Translations under genes and position numbers: made by a program
The notes under the pieces: generated by a model
Told to the model about the DNA's origin: nothing
Seen by the model: the letters and a program-made list of their open reading frames with translations, nothing else
The model's database searches: none
Shown here: positions 32,405-41,521 of the stretch, in pieces
How the letters are laid out: each line of letters opens with the position of its first letter
Numbering within the stretch: position 1 is the first letter of the stretch
Assembly: GCA_013791765.1 (NCBI GenBank)
Contig: VMTC01000074.1
Location: 1 to 64,000 of the forward strand
DNA: 64,000 nt
From: Rhodoferax sp.
Lineage (GTDB): Bacteria > Pseudomonadota > Gammaproteobacteria > Burkholderiales > Burkholderiaceae_C
Reading direction: 5' to 3'

Positions 32405-33733
32405 TTACTTGGCTAACAGCGCGTTGACGCCTTGCAGGTCTTGCGCCTGGAGTGTGCCGCTGGCCTGGCGCAGCCTCAATTCGCCCAGCAATACGTCGTA
32501 GCGCGCCTTGGCCAGCTTGGCCTTGGTGTCGTACAACTGACTTTGAGAATTGAGTACGTCGATATTGATGCGTACACCCACGTCATACCCCAGTTTATTG
32601 GCGTCCAGTGCGCTCTGGCTGGAGGCTTCGGCGGCTTCCAGCGCCTTGACCTGGCCCTGACCCGACTCCACGCCGAAGAATGCCGTGCGCGTGCCTTGGG
32701 CCACCGCGCGCCTGGTGGCTTCCAGGTCGTTGCGGGCCTTGTCTTCCAGCGCCAGTGTTTCCCTGACCCGGTTCTGGATGGCGAAACCCGCAAACAAAGG
32801 CAGGTTGAACGCCAGGCCAATGGTGGCGGCGTTGGTGCGGTAGTCCATCGAAGTGTTGGCGGTTCCGTTGTTCTGCGTGATGTTGTAACCGGCCGTCAGA
32901 TCCAGCGTCGGCTTGTGGCCAGCTTGTGCCTTCTGAGTCTCCAGCTGCGCGACATCCAGTGCGACCTGGCTTTGCTTGATGCCGGGGTGGTTGCTTTCAG
33001 CTTGTGCCACCCAGGCGTTGACGTCGCTCGGCACGAGAGTCGGAAGGGCCAGCGGTTGCGCCAAAGGGCTGGGTTGCGCGCCAGCTTTGCCGACCAACTG
33101 CTCGAGTGCAATTTTTTTTACCCGAAGGTCATTTTCAGCGGCGATTTCCTGCGCTGTGCCCAGGTCAAAGCGGGCCTGGGCTTCACGGGTGTCGGTGATG
33201 GTGGCGGTGCCGACTTCAAAGTTGCGTTTGGCGGAGGCCAGTTGCTCGCCCACGGCAGCTTTTTGGGCCTTGACGAAAGTCAGGTTGTCCATGGCGGCCA
33301 GCACGTCAAAGTAAGCCTGGCTGACACGCACGATCAGGTCCTGGTCGGCCGCAGCGAGTTGTGCCTGGGCCAGATCGACCTGCTTCATTCCCTGCTCGTA
33401 ACTCGCCCGGTTGGCCGGACGGTACAGCGGCTGTGAAGCGCTGACGGTCGCGCTTTGGCTGTTGTAGTTGGAGGTGGGCTGCTGCGAGGGTGGCAACGTG
33501 CTGTCCAAATTGGTCGCCGACGCCCCGAGAGAAAGACCAACCGTCGGCAACAACAGGGCCTTGGCCTGGTCGGCCCGGGCCAACGTGGCGACAAACTGTG
33601 ATTTGGCGGATTGATAGGTCGCGTCATAGTCCCGCGCCGACTGGTACAAATCGACCAGGCTCTGGGCTTGCACCGGCAGCGCCAGGGTGGCGCCAATCGC
33701 GACAAACAGGGGAAGTAGACGAAACGTTTTCAT
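32405..33733 (-). CDS. TolC-family outer membrane efflux protein
   Basis: A 442-residue outer-membrane factor with a signal peptide (LLPLFVAIGATLALPVQA), and the duplicated helical-barrel repeats of TolC (SLVDLYQSARDYDATYQSAKSQF; VSQAYFDVLAAMDNL in the first half, GVESGQGQVKALEAAEASSQSALDANK in the second). It forms the outer-membrane duct for tripartite pumps or type I secretion. The start at 33733 is preferred because the longer frame lacks a signal peptide. It is on the same strand as the RND and MFP genes upstream, likely their partner, with a rhodanese and methyltransferase gene in between. Confidence 0.9.
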   Translation of the reverse strand: MKTFRLLPLFVAIGATLALPVQAQSLVDLYQSARDYDATYQSAKSQFVATLARADQAKALLLPTVGLSLGASATNLDSTLPPSQQPTSNYNSQSATVSASQPLYRPANRASYEQGMKQVDLAQAQLAAADQDLIVRVSQAYFDVLAAMDNLTFVKAQKAAVGEQLASAKRNFEVGTATITDTREAQARFDLGTAQEIAAENDLRVKKIALEQLVGKAGAQPSPLAQPLALPTLVPSDVNAWVAQAESNHPGIKQSQVALDVAQLETQKAQAGHKPTLDLTAGYNITQNNGTANTSMDYRTNAATIGLAFNLPLFAGFAIQNRVRETLALEDKARNDLEATRRAVAQGTRTAFFGVESGQGQVKALEAAEASSQSALDANKLGYDVGVRINIDVLNSQSQLYDTKAKLAKARYDVLLGELRLRQASGTLQAQDLQGVNALLAK

Positions 33734-33803
33734 AAAAGGGCCTTGAAAATAAATGGGTTGGCAAGAACAGTGCGGGTAAAGCTCGGCGTTGGGGCCCTGG
33801 CGC

Positions 33804-34145
33804 TCAATACCTGGGAACACTGGGGTCGACTTCAGCCGACCAGGCGTTGATGCCACCGGCAATATTGGCCACATGCTTGAAGCCTCGCGCCTTCAGGAAC
33901 GCCGCCACCTGCATGCTGCGCACACCGTGATGACACAGGCATGCAATGGGTTGCTCTGGGTCAAGCTCGGACAGGCGCGGTGGAATCACGCCCATCGGGA
34001 TGGGGATGAGCTCAAAGCCATCGGCCTCGATGCTGGCTGCGCGCAGTTCAGAGGGTTCGCGCACGTCCAGCACCACGGGCGTGCCGTGGCCGCGAACCGA
34101 GTCCAGCCATGCAGCCAATCCAGAAGGACGAACCTGAGCAATCAT
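33804..34145 (-). CDS. Single-domain rhodanese-like sulfurtransferase
   Basis: A 113-residue cytoplasmic rhodanese-homology domain. VVLDVREPSEL starts the fold, and the active loop is CHHGVRS with nucleophile C71, matching the six-residue GlpE/PspE-type loop. NIAGGINAW is the C-terminal signature. It could transfer sulfane sulfur or handle persulfides. It lies 12 bp downstream of the isoaspartate methyltransferase gene, and in Betaproteobacteria this pair commonly precedes tolC. Sulfur acceptor unknown. Confidence 0.88.
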   Translation of the reverse strand: MIAQVRPSGLAAWLDSVRGHGTPVVLDVREPSELRAASIEADGFELIPIPMGVIPPRLSELDPEQPIACLCHHGVRSMQVAAFLKARGFKHVANIAGGINAWSAEVDPSVPRY

Positions 34146-34157
34146 GCAGTCAGACGT

Positions 34158-34811
34158 CTAAAAATGAAATCGAGAGGGCTCGGGGAAATTGAGCAGGCGT
34201 GGCGCCACAGTGTCCCAGGGGGTCGTGGTCTTGAACTCGGCGTCGCTCAGGCGAGTCACGATAGTAAGACGCATTGTGGGCTCTTCGCCCACAATGCCAA
34301 TCAATCGGCCACCGACTTTCAGTTGCGCGAGCAACGCTTGCGGCACTTCAGCCACCGAGCCACTGAGCATGATGACATCAAAGGGGCCGTCCGGCGAAGC
34401 GCCTTTGGAGCCATCAAACTGGCGCACTTCGACGTTGTGGATGCCGGCTTTTTGCAGGTTGGCGCGTGCCATTTGGGCCAGTTCCGGGTTGATTTCCAGC
34501 GAGATCACGCGCTGCGCGCGGTGCGTCAGCAGGGCGGCCATGTAGCCTGAACCCGTGCCGATCTCCAGCACCTTTTCGTGCTTTTGCACCGCGGCATCTT
34601 GCAACATGCGCGCTTCGACACGCGGTGCCAACATCATTTGACCCTGGCCCAGGGGAATTTCCATGTCCATGAACGCCAGTGCCTTGTGCGCCAGGGGCAC
34701 GAAGTCTTCACGCTTGACCACCGCCAGAAGCTCGAGCACGGCGGCGTCCAAAACATTCCACGGACGGATTTGCTGTTCGATCATGTTGAAGCGGGCTTGT
34801 TCCAAATTCAT
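34158..34811 (-). CDS. Protein-L-isoaspartate O-methyltransferase-like protein
   Basis: A 217-residue class I SAM methyltransferase. The SAM-binding motif I is VLEIGTGSGYMAALL (about residues 80-95), with motif post-I VISLEINPEL. The N-terminus (ARFNMIEQQIRPW) matches the PCMT family. The canonical Pcm substrate-binding features are weaker, so substrate may differ from damaged isoaspartyl proteins. The start at 34811 has no signal peptide. It sits between the RND gene (49 bp from its stop) and the rhodanese gene. Confidence 0.85.
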   Translation of the reverse strand: MNLEQARFNMIEQQIRPWNVLDAAVLELLAVVKREDFVPLAHKALAFMDMEIPLGQGQMMLAPRVEARMLQDAAVQKHEKVLEIGTGSGYMAALLTHRAQRVISLEINPELAQMARANLQKAGIHNVEVRQFDGSKGASPDGPFDVIMLSGSVAEVPQALLAQLKVGGRLIGIVGEEPTMRLTIVTRLSDAEFKTTTPWDTVAPRLLNFPEPSRFHF

Positions 34812-34860
34812 TGGGTACTCCTGGGGGTATGTGAGGGATGTTAACAGAATCTGCAAAATT

Positions 34861-37800
34861 TTACCCGGCACTGGCTTGCGACGGGCTGTTGTCAACGCCC
34901 CAGCGGCGCCGCAACCATTGCGCCAGATCATCCATATAGCAATACACCACCGGCACAACCACCAAAGTGAGAAGTGACGAGGTGATCACGCCGCCGATGA
35001 CCGCCTGGCCCATCGGGGCGCGCTGCTCCGAGCCTTCGGTTAGCGCCAGCGCCAGCGGCAGCATGCCGAAGATCATGGCCAGCGTGGTCATCAGGATCGG
35101 GCGCAAGCGCACTTTGGCCGCCAGCAACAGCGCCGCATTGCGCTCCAGGGGCTCAATCCGACCGCCGTCTGCGTCGATGCCTGATGTGCGCGCACGAATG
35201 GCAAAGTCGACCAACAAGATCGCATTCTTGGTCACCAGCCCCATCAGCATCACCACGCCGATCACCGAGAACATTGACAGGGTCGAGCGGAAGATCAACA
35301 GCGCCAGCACCACGCCAATCAGCGTCAGTGGCAGGGATGTCATCAGCGCCAGCGGCTGGAAGAAGCTCTTGAACTGGCTTGCCAGAATCATGTAGATGAA
35401 AACGATGGCCAGCACCAAGGCGGAGATGGCGTAGCTGAAGGATTCGGCCATGTTCTTGGTCGAGCCGCCAAACTGGTAGCGGTAACCCGGCGGGAAACTG
35501 ATGCTCTCCAGGGCGATCTTGATGTCTGCAGAGACTTCACCCGAGGAACGCTGGTGCACATTGGCATTGATCGCCACTTCGCGCGTCATGTCACGCCGGT
35601 TGATCTGGTTGGAGCCGGTTGATTCCTTGACGCTAGCCACTTGGTTGAGGCGAACGATGCGCGGGCTGCCATCCAGATTGGCGCCGACCAAAAATGGCAG
35701 ACGCTGCAGGTCATCGGCCTGGTTGCGCGCCTGCGGCGCCAGTCGTACGTTGACGTCATAGGTCTGGTCATCGGGCGCGCGCCAGTTGCCCACCGTCTGG
35801 CCGGCCACCAGGGTACGCAGCGCGCTGCCGATCTGGCCCAAGCTCAGGCCCAGATCAGAAGCCACGTCGCGCTTAACCTCGATGTCCAGGGTCGGCTTGT
35901 TGGGCTTGACGCTGGAATCAAGGTCCACCAGGCCGGGGATCGTCCGGATTTTCTCCATCACCAGTTGGGCAATGCGCTCAAGCTCGGCCTGATCCGGACC
36001 CTGCAATGAAAATTCCACCTGCTTTTGCCCGCCTACCGGGTCGAGCAGGCCGGCGTGCGTGACGGTGATGCCCGGCACCTGCTTGAGGCGCTCGCGCAGC
36101 AAGGCCGACATTTCATTGACGTTGCGCGTGCGGTCCTTGCGGTCCACCAAGCGCACGTACATGCTGGCATTGGTTTTGCCGACCGCATTGGCGGTGTTGA
36201 TGGTCGTCAACGTGTAGCGGACCTCCGGGTAGCTGCGCGCAATGTCTTCAACTTGTTTTGCCCGGGCTTCGGTCACTTCGAGCGACGAACCCACTGGCGT
36301 GTAGAAATTGAGCGTGGTCTCGGAGAAATCCGCCGCGGGAACGAATTCAGTACCGAGCAGCGGCACCATGAAAATGCTGGTGATGAAGATGATCAGCGCC
36401 AGCGCCAGGGTCTTGAGCTTGTGCACCAAGGACCAGCGCAGGATGCCCTGGTAGGCCTCAATCAGCCACTCGGTGGCCTGGTCAAACCAGCCGGTGACGC
36501 GGCCAATGGTTTTGTCATAGAAAGTGACCGGGCGCCGCAGCGTGCCGTCGGGGTTGAGTCCGTGGTTGCGGTGCGCCTCGATGCTGGGGTCGTGCCAGAC
36601 GCTCGACAGCATCGGGTCGAGCGTGAAGCTGACAAACATCGAGATCAGCACCGCCGCGACGATGGTGATGCCAAATTCGTGGAAAAACTTGCCAATGATG
36701 CCGCCCATGAAGCCAATCGGCAGGAACACGGCGACGATGGACAAGGTAGTTGCCAGCACGGCCATGCCAATTTCTTGCGTGCCGTCCAGCGACGCCTGGT
36801 ATGGCGTCTTGCCCATCTGCACATGACGCACGATGTTCTCGCGCACCACAATCGCGTCGTCGATCAACAAGCCCACGCACAGGCTCAGAGCCATGAGCGT
36901 GATCATGTTGATGGTGAAGCCAAACAGGTTCATGAACAAGAAAGTGCCGATAAGCGCAATCGGCAGGGTCAGGCCGGTAATCACCGTGGAACGCCAGGAA
37001 TTGAGAAACAGGAACACGATCAGGATGGTGAGCAGCGCGCCTTCAATCAGGGTGCGGCGCACGTTTTCCACCGCCACGCGGATCTGCCGGGAGCCATCGG
37101 TGACGGCTTGCAGCCGCACGCCCGGGGGCAACTGCATGTTCATCTCGCCCTGCATCTTGACCAGACCGTCAATCACGGCAATGGTGTTTTCGTCCTGCGA
37201 TTTCTGCACGCTTAGCAAGAGCGTGCGCTGGCCGTTGTAGAGCGCCAGACTGTCGGTCTCCTGAGCGCCGTCGACCACTTGGGCGAGCTGGTCGACGCGG
37301 ATCGGCGCGCCGTTCTTGCGCGTCACAATGATCTTGCCAAAATCCTCGGGGCGCTGCATCCGCGCTTCAATCTGCACCATGCGCTCTTGCTCCAGAGAGC
37401 GAATGGCACCGACCGGCAGATCCTGGTTGTCATTGCGCACGGCCGCCACCACCTGCTCGGGCGTGACGCCAAAGGCTTCCAGCGCCTGCGGGTTGAGATA
37501 AATATTGATTTCTCGCTTGGTGCCGCCGACCACCGTGACCGAGCCCACGCCGCGCACGTTTTCCAGGCGTTTGCGCAGGGTCTGGTCGGCCCAATTGGTC
37601 AGCTCGACGTCGGACATGGCTTTGGCTGCGATGGCGGAGGCGCCAGGCGCGGGCGCCGCATCGGGCAGGACCGCCACGGACCAGACAGCGCGGCTGGCCG
37701 GGTCAAAGCGCAACACGCGGGGCTCCTTGACTTCGGTGCGCAGGGTAGGGCGCAGCAAAGCAACTTTCTCGCGGACATCGTCAGCGGCCTTGCGCCCCAC

Positions 37801-38097
37801 GATGTGCAACTGGAACTCGATGATGACAATCGATTGACCGGCATAGCTGCGCGAGGTCAGGGCGTTGATGCCGGCGATTGAATTGACACCCTCTTCGATC
37901 TTCTTGGTCACTTCGCTCTCGACAATTTCAGGCGAGGCGCCAGGGTAATCGGTGGTGACCACAACCACTGGAAAGTCGACGTTGGGGAACTGGTCAACCT
38001 GCAGGCGCTGGTAGGAAAACAGGCCCAGCACCACGATGGCCAGCATGACCATGGTGGCGAAAACGGGGTTGTGAAGGCTGACGCGGGTGAACCACAT
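34861..38097 (-). CDS. RND efflux transporter permease (HAE1/AcrB family)
   Basis: A 1078-residue inner-membrane pump with the duplicated RND layout (N-terminal helix, large periplasmic loop, six helices, repeated). Proton-relay residues are visible as paired aspartates in LCVGLLIDDAIVVREN and lysine in GLVTKNAILLVDF. LHNPVFATMVMLAIVVLGLF begins helix 1. It exports drugs, solvents or other toxic compounds with the MFP gene 3 bp upstream and TolC. The loop motifs suit a multidrug rather than metal pump. No premature stop is seen. Confidence 0.93.
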   Translation of the reverse strand: MWFTRVSLHNPVFATMVMLAIVVLGLFSYQRLQVDQFPNVDFPVVVVTTDYPGASPEIVESEVTKKIEEGVNSIAGINALTSRSYAGQSIVIIEFQLHIVGRKAADDVREKVALLRPTLRTEVKEPRVLRFDPASRAVWSVAVLPDAAPAPGASAIAAKAMSDVELTNWADQTLRKRLENVRGVGSVTVVGGTKREINIYLNPQALEAFGVTPEQVVAAVRNDNQDLPVGAIRSLEQERMVQIEARMQRPEDFGKIIVTRKNGAPIRVDQLAQVVDGAQETDSLALYNGQRTLLLSVQKSQDENTIAVIDGLVKMQGEMNMQLPPGVRLQAVTDGSRQIRVAVENVRRTLIEGALLTILIVFLFLNSWRSTVITGLTLPIALIGTFLFMNLFGFTINMITLMALSLCVGLLIDDAIVVRENIVRHVQMGKTPYQASLDGTQEIGMAVLATTLSIVAVFLPIGFMGGIIGKFFHEFGITIVAAVLISMFVSFTLDPMLSSVWHDPSIEAHRNHGLNPDGTLRRPVTFYDKTIGRVTGWFDQATEWLIEAYQGILRWSLVHKLKTLALALIIFITSIFMVPLLGTEFVPAADFSETTLNFYTPVGSSLEVTEARAKQVEDIARSYPEVRYTLTTINTANAVGKTNASMYVRLVDRKDRTRNVNEMSALLRERLKQVPGITVTHAGLLDPVGGQKQVEFSLQGPDQAELERIAQLVMEKIRTIPGLVDLDSSVKPNKPTLDIEVKRDVASDLGLSLGQIGSALRTLVAGQTVGNWRAPDDQTYDVNVRLAPQARNQADDLQRLPFLVGANLDGSPRIVRLNQVASVKESTGSNQINRRDMTREVAINANVHQRSSGEVSADIKIALESISFPPGYRYQFGGSTKNMAESFSYAISALVLAIVFIYMILASQFKSFFQPLALMTSLPLTLIGVVLALLIFRSTLSMFSVIGVVMLMGLVTKNAILLVDFAIRARTSGIDADGGRIEPLERNAALLLAAKVRLRPILMTTLAMIFGMLPLALALTEGSEQRAPMGQAVIGGVITSSLLTLVVVPVVYCYMDDLAQWLRRRWGVDNSPSQASAG

Positions 38098-38100
38098 GGC

Positions 38101-39267
38101 TTATTGCCCGCCTGAAGGAACTGAAGCAGCTTGAGCCGGGACAGCAGGCGCAGCGACCTGAACGACTGTGCCAGCGCGCAGCGGGCCCACGCTGCCGACC
38201 AGCACGCTGGCATGCTCGACCAACCCCTTGATCGCCACCAGGGTTTGTCCGTCGCGCTCGCCTCGCGCGCCCATTTGAACCGTCTGGTGCAGCACTTTGT
38301 TGCCGCTGATCAGTTGCACATAAGGCTGGGGCTGGTCGGTGCGCACGGCGCTCAAGGGCACAGCCAGCGCCTGCACGCGCTCCGTGCCCAAAGTTCCCTG
38401 CGCAAACAGGCCTTGCCGAAGGCCAGGCGCAGCCTCCACGCTCAGATAGACCAGCACCGCGCGGCTGCCGACCGTGGTGCTGGGGTTGATACGGATTACC
38501 TTGGCGGTGACCGGTGGGCTGACGCCTTCAATCTGCAGCACGGCGCTTTGTCCCACCCGCACGGCCACGGACTCGCTGGCGCTTAGGCTGGCTTCTAGCT
38601 CGAGCTGGCGCAGGTCGACGATTTCAACGATTCGCGCCTCCACGCCGACGCGCTCGCCGGGCTGCGCCAGGCGCTGTGAAATCAGGCCGGAAATCGGTGC
38701 GCGCAGCACAGTGTCTTGCACAGATTTGGCGGCGACCTGCGCGCCGGCCTGGGCTGCCCGGTAGGTGGCCTCGGCCGCCGCGAGACTGGCCGTGGACGTG
38801 TCCACCGCGGTCTTGGAGATGAAGCCTTGCTGCACCAGCGAGCGGTTGTTGTCGAAGTTGCGGCGCGCGATGTCGACCTGCGCTTTGGCGGCCTGCGCCT
38901 GTTGCTGGGCCTGCTGAACGCGCGCGTTGTATTCGGTGGCGTCGACGCGGGCGATGATTTGCCCGGCCTTGACGGCATCGCCTTCGCGCACCGTCAAGCC
39001 CTGCAATTCGCCTGGCACTCGCGCCTTGACCATCGCGGTGTTGACCGCCTTGAGCGCCCCCGAGAGGGCAACGCCGGTGACCAGCTCGCGGGCTGTCACC
39101 TGCACCACATCGGCTGCGCTCAACTGCAGCACCGCCTGGGTGTTTTGGGTTGCCATTTTCGCAACTGCTTCCTGTTGTACCTTGCGCGCCGACAAGGCGC
39201 GCCACACGCCGCTGGCCAATACGGCCAGCACGAGGGCGGTCAGCGCCCATTTCAACCATGGTTTCAT
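38101..39267 (-). CDS. RND efflux periplasmic adaptor (membrane fusion protein)
   Basis: A 388-residue adaptor: an N-terminal membrane anchor (LKWALTALVLAVLASGVW), biotinyl-lipoyl half-motifs (VKARVPGELQGLTVREGDAVKAGQII and LRAPISGLISQRLAQPGERV), a helical hairpin (VQQAQQQAQAAKAQVDIARR) and a beta-barrel. It bridges the RND pump and TolC. It is three bases from the RND gene and 14 bp after the TetR regulator. Confidence 0.92.
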   Translation of the reverse strand: MKPWLKWALTALVLAVLASGVWRALSARKVQQEAVAKMATQNTQAVLQLSAADVVQVTARELVTGVALSGALKAVNTAMVKARVPGELQGLTVREGDAVKAGQIIARVDATEYNARVQQAQQQAQAAKAQVDIARRNFDNNRSLVQQGFISKTAVDTSTASLAAAEATYRAAQAGAQVAAKSVQDTVLRAPISGLISQRLAQPGERVGVEARIVEIVDLRQLELEASLSASESVAVRVGQSAVLQIEGVSPPVTAKVIRINPSTTVGSRAVLVYLSVEAAPGLRQGLFAQGTLGTERVQALAVPLSAVRTDQPQPYVQLISGNKVLHQTVQMGARGERDGQTLVAIKGLVEHASVLVGSVGPLRAGTVVQVAAPAVPAQAASVPSGGQ

Positions 39268-39281
39268 GATGCGAGGAGTTT

Positions 39282-39965
39282 CTATAACAAAGGAGGGGGG
39301 TTCGGGCGAATGTTCAGCCCACTAAGAATGGTTTCAACCTGCAGGGCAATGTAGTCTTCGGGCACCAGTTGGGCGCCCGCTTCGCAGCACGTGCCCAGTG
39401 AGTGTTTCCACATGGCCAGAAACACCATCGGGGCTAACACAATGTAGACCCCATATTTCATGTCGATAGCCCGAAACTCGCCGCAGTCGACGCCGCGCTG
39501 CAAGACGCGGGCAATCAGCACTTTGCCTGGCTCGATGACCTCATGCTCGTAAAAAGCGGCCAACTCTGGAAAGTTTTGGGCCTCACTCATCATCAGTTTG
39601 GTGATGCCAGAGGCCTTGGTCGAGCCGATGCGCTGCCACCACGCCGTCATGCAGTAGCGCAGCAGGTCGGCCGAGTTACCTTTGAAGTTCTCGAACTCGG
39701 CATTCCATTCGTGAAAGCGGCCGGAAATATTCTTGCGCACCACCGCCTTGAACAGTTCTTCTTTGCTGGCAAAGTAGAGAAACAGTGTGCCTTTGGAGAC
39801 GCCGGCCAGTTTGGCGACTTCTTCAACCCGCGTCGCGGCGTAGCCTTTTTCTACAAACAGTTCCAGCGCAGCGTCCAGCAGTTCGCCCGGGCGCGCATCC
39901 TTGCGCCGCTCGTGCTTGGGGTGCCCGCTGACGTGGACCTCGGAATCGGAATTTTTGACAGGCAT
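39282..39965 (-). CDS. TetR/AcrR-family regulator of the RND pump
   Basis: A 227-residue regulator with the N-terminal HTH (LLDAALELFVEKGYAATRVEEVAKLAGVSKGTLFLYF, about 28-65, the first half being canonical TetR) and an AefR-like C-terminal ligand domain. It is the first gene of the efflux unit and likely represses it until a ligand is bound. A palindrome just upstream of its start (39970-39991) could be its operator. Confidence 0.9.
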   Translation of the reverse strand: MPVKNSDSEVHVSGHPKHERRKDARPGELLDAALELFVEKGYAATRVEEVAKLAGVSKGTLFLYFASKEELFKAVVRKNISGRFHEWNAEFENFKGNSADLLRYCMTAWWQRIGSTKASGITKLMMSEAQNFPELAAFYEHEVIEPGKVLIARVLQRGVDCGEFRAIDMKYGVYIVLAPMVFLAMWKHSLGTCCEAGAQLVPEDYIALQVETILSGLNIRPNPPPLL

Positions 39966-39969
39966 GAAG

Positions 39970-39991
39970 TTAATGACTTATTGGTTATTAA
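39970..39991. promoter_or_regulatory. Probable TetR operator
   Basis: TTAATGAC-TTATTG-GTTATTAA: 8-base arms with one mismatch, starting 5 bases upstream of the TetR start codon (39965, reverse strand). Spacing and symmetry suit a TetR dimer; binding would block the tetR-MFP-RND transcript. Confidence 0.55.
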
Positions 39992-40126
39992 TGTAATCAT
40001 AGCGTTGTGAACTGTCAATGTTTGGGCTTGCGGCGCAAAGGCCATTGCCCGCAACGCGGCCTCAGGTTTTGCTGCCCGCTAACATGCAAGGCACACATCG
40101 GTTTCAAACAACACAGGAGATACGCC

Positions 40127-40669
40127 ATGCTAGAGCCTCTGCAAACGATCACTTTGGGCGGTGGGTGCTTTTGGTGCCTCGAATCTGTCTACGTCCAGGT
40201 CAAAGGCGTCCTTGAGGTTGAGAGCGGTTACTGCAACGGCCACGCCGTTGAACCCAGCTACGAGCAGGTGTGCACTGGCAACACCGGCCACGCCGAAGTC
40301 GTCAAGCTGGTGTTTGACCCGGCGCAGATCAGCCTGCGCGAAATTCTGGAAATTTTCTTTGTTATTCATGACCCCACCACGCCCAACCGGCAGGGCAATG
40401 ACAGCGGCACGCAGTACCGCAGCGGCATCTATTTTTCAACGCACGAACAGGCGCAGGTGGCGAACGACCTGATCGCCGAGATGACGCAAAGCGCTGTTTA
40501 CCATCACCCGATCGTGACCGAAGTTCTGCTGCTTAGCAATTACTGGCCGGCCGAGGAATACCACCAGGACTTTTTTGCCAAGAACCCGCACCAGGGTTAC
40601 TGCCTGGCTGTGGCAGCGCCCAAAGTGGCCAAGTTTCGCAAGACCTTTGCGCGTCTGGTGGCGCACTGA
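40127..40669 (+). CDS. msrA: Peptide-methionine (S)-S-oxide reductase
   Basis: A 180-residue MsrA with the catalytic motif GCFWCLE (C14 nucleophile, C17 nearby), followed by GYCNGHAVEPSYEQVCTGNTGHAEVVKL and QYRSGIYF. It reduces methionine-S-sulfoxide in proteins. ATG 40127 is preceded by AGGAGA, a strong ribosome site, and gives the family's N-terminus; the frame's upstream extension does not. Divergent from tetR. Confidence 0.94.
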   Translation: MLEPLQTITLGGGCFWCLESVYVQVKGVLEVESGYCNGHAVEPSYEQVCTGNTGHAEVVKLVFDPAQISLREILEIFFVIHDPTTPNRQGNDSGTQYRSGIYFSTHEQAQVANDLIAEMTQSAVYHHPIVTEVLLLSNYWPAEEYHQDFFAKNPHQGYCLAVAAPKVAKFRKTFARLVAH

Positions 40670-40690
40670 ACAGGGAGTCCGATGCTGCGC

Positions 40691-41521
40691 TCATAGCAAC
40701 AGCAGATTCACCGGCTGGTCCAGGCCCAGCCAGCGTTGGGCGGCGTCGTGCAGCACGCTGGTAGCGCCGGTGCTGAGCAGCTGGCAAGTGCCAAGATTGT
40801 CATCGCAGGACTGCTCAGGCAACTGGCGCCGCGTCTGGCGCGCCACCGCCTCACCCGGGTCGATCAACTGCACGCCAGGCCCGACCCATTGGCGCAGCGC
40901 ATCGCTGGCAAACGGGTAGTGGGTGCAGCCCAGCACCAGCGTGTCAATTTCCCCAATATTTATGCCAAATTGGCCCATAGCCCGCGTGTAATAAGCACAT
41001 AGTGCTATTATTTTAGAGTCATCTTGACGCTCTATGGCATCAGCCAAGCCGTCGCAGGGTTCGCAAACAAGCGCTGGTTGGCCGGCCAGCGACGCCACCA
41101 GTGTGCCAAACTTGGCACTGCCCAGTGTGCCGCGCGTCGCCATGACGCCGATGCGTCGGGTCTTGCTCATTGCCAGCGCGGGCTTGAGGGCCGGCTCAAC
41201 CCCGATGATGGGCAGCAGCGGATGCGCCTGGCGCAGTGTGGCAATGGCTTTTGCTGTGGCGGTGTTGCAGGCCATGACCAGCGCCTGGATGTTGTACTGC
41301 GCCAGCAAATGGGCCGTGATGGCACTTGATCGATTGATGACATGCGCGTCATCGCGCTCGCCATAAGGCGCATGGCCGCTGTCGGCCACATACACAAAGT
41401 CCTCGTGCGGTAGCTCGGCGCGCAGCGCCTTGAGGATGCTCAAGCCCCCGATGCCGCTGTCAAACACCCCGATGGGGCGCTTTACTGGATCAGCAAAATC
41501 GGGGTCAAAACCCGATTTCAA
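40691..41521 (-). CDS. murI: Glutamate racemase
   Basis: A 276-residue cofactor-independent racemase with both catalytic cysteines, C85 in ACNTATAKA and C199 in LGCTHYPF, and the substrate motif IGVFDSGIGGLS. It supplies D-glutamate for peptidoglycan. A dispersed repeat copy is embedded in frame at residues about 168-188 (DDSKIIALCAYYTRAMGQFG), just before the second active-site cysteine strand, adding to a surface region. The protein remains within the normal family length (260-290). Its stop abuts the fumarase start. Confidence 0.93.
   Translation of the reverse strand: MKSGFDPDFADPVKRPIGVFDSGIGGLSILKALRAELPHEDFVYVADSGHAPYGERDDAHVINRSSAITAHLLAQYNIQALVMACNTATAKAIATLRQAHPLLPIIGVEPALKPALAMSKTRRIGVMATRGTLGSAKFGTLVASLAGQPALVCEPCDGLADAIERQDDSKIIALCAYYTRAMGQFGINIGEIDTLVLGCTHYPFASDALRQWVGPGVQLIDPGEAVARQTRRQLPEQSCDDNLGTCQLLSTGATSVLHDAAQRWLGLDQPVNLLLL
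40956..41016 (+). repeat. Dispersed GCCC-N19-AGCT element, copy 9
   Basis: Copy on the plus strand, antisense within murI: AATTGGCCCATAGCCC, 19 bases, then TGCTATTA (T for A in the AGCT core), ending TTTTAGAGTC. Translated in frame as IIALCAYYTRAMGQF. Confidence 0.7.

Noticed and set aside
36025..37215. 396-codon forward frame within the RND permease
   Set aside because: Antisense to a well-conserved pump; product rich in H, R and D without a fold signature.
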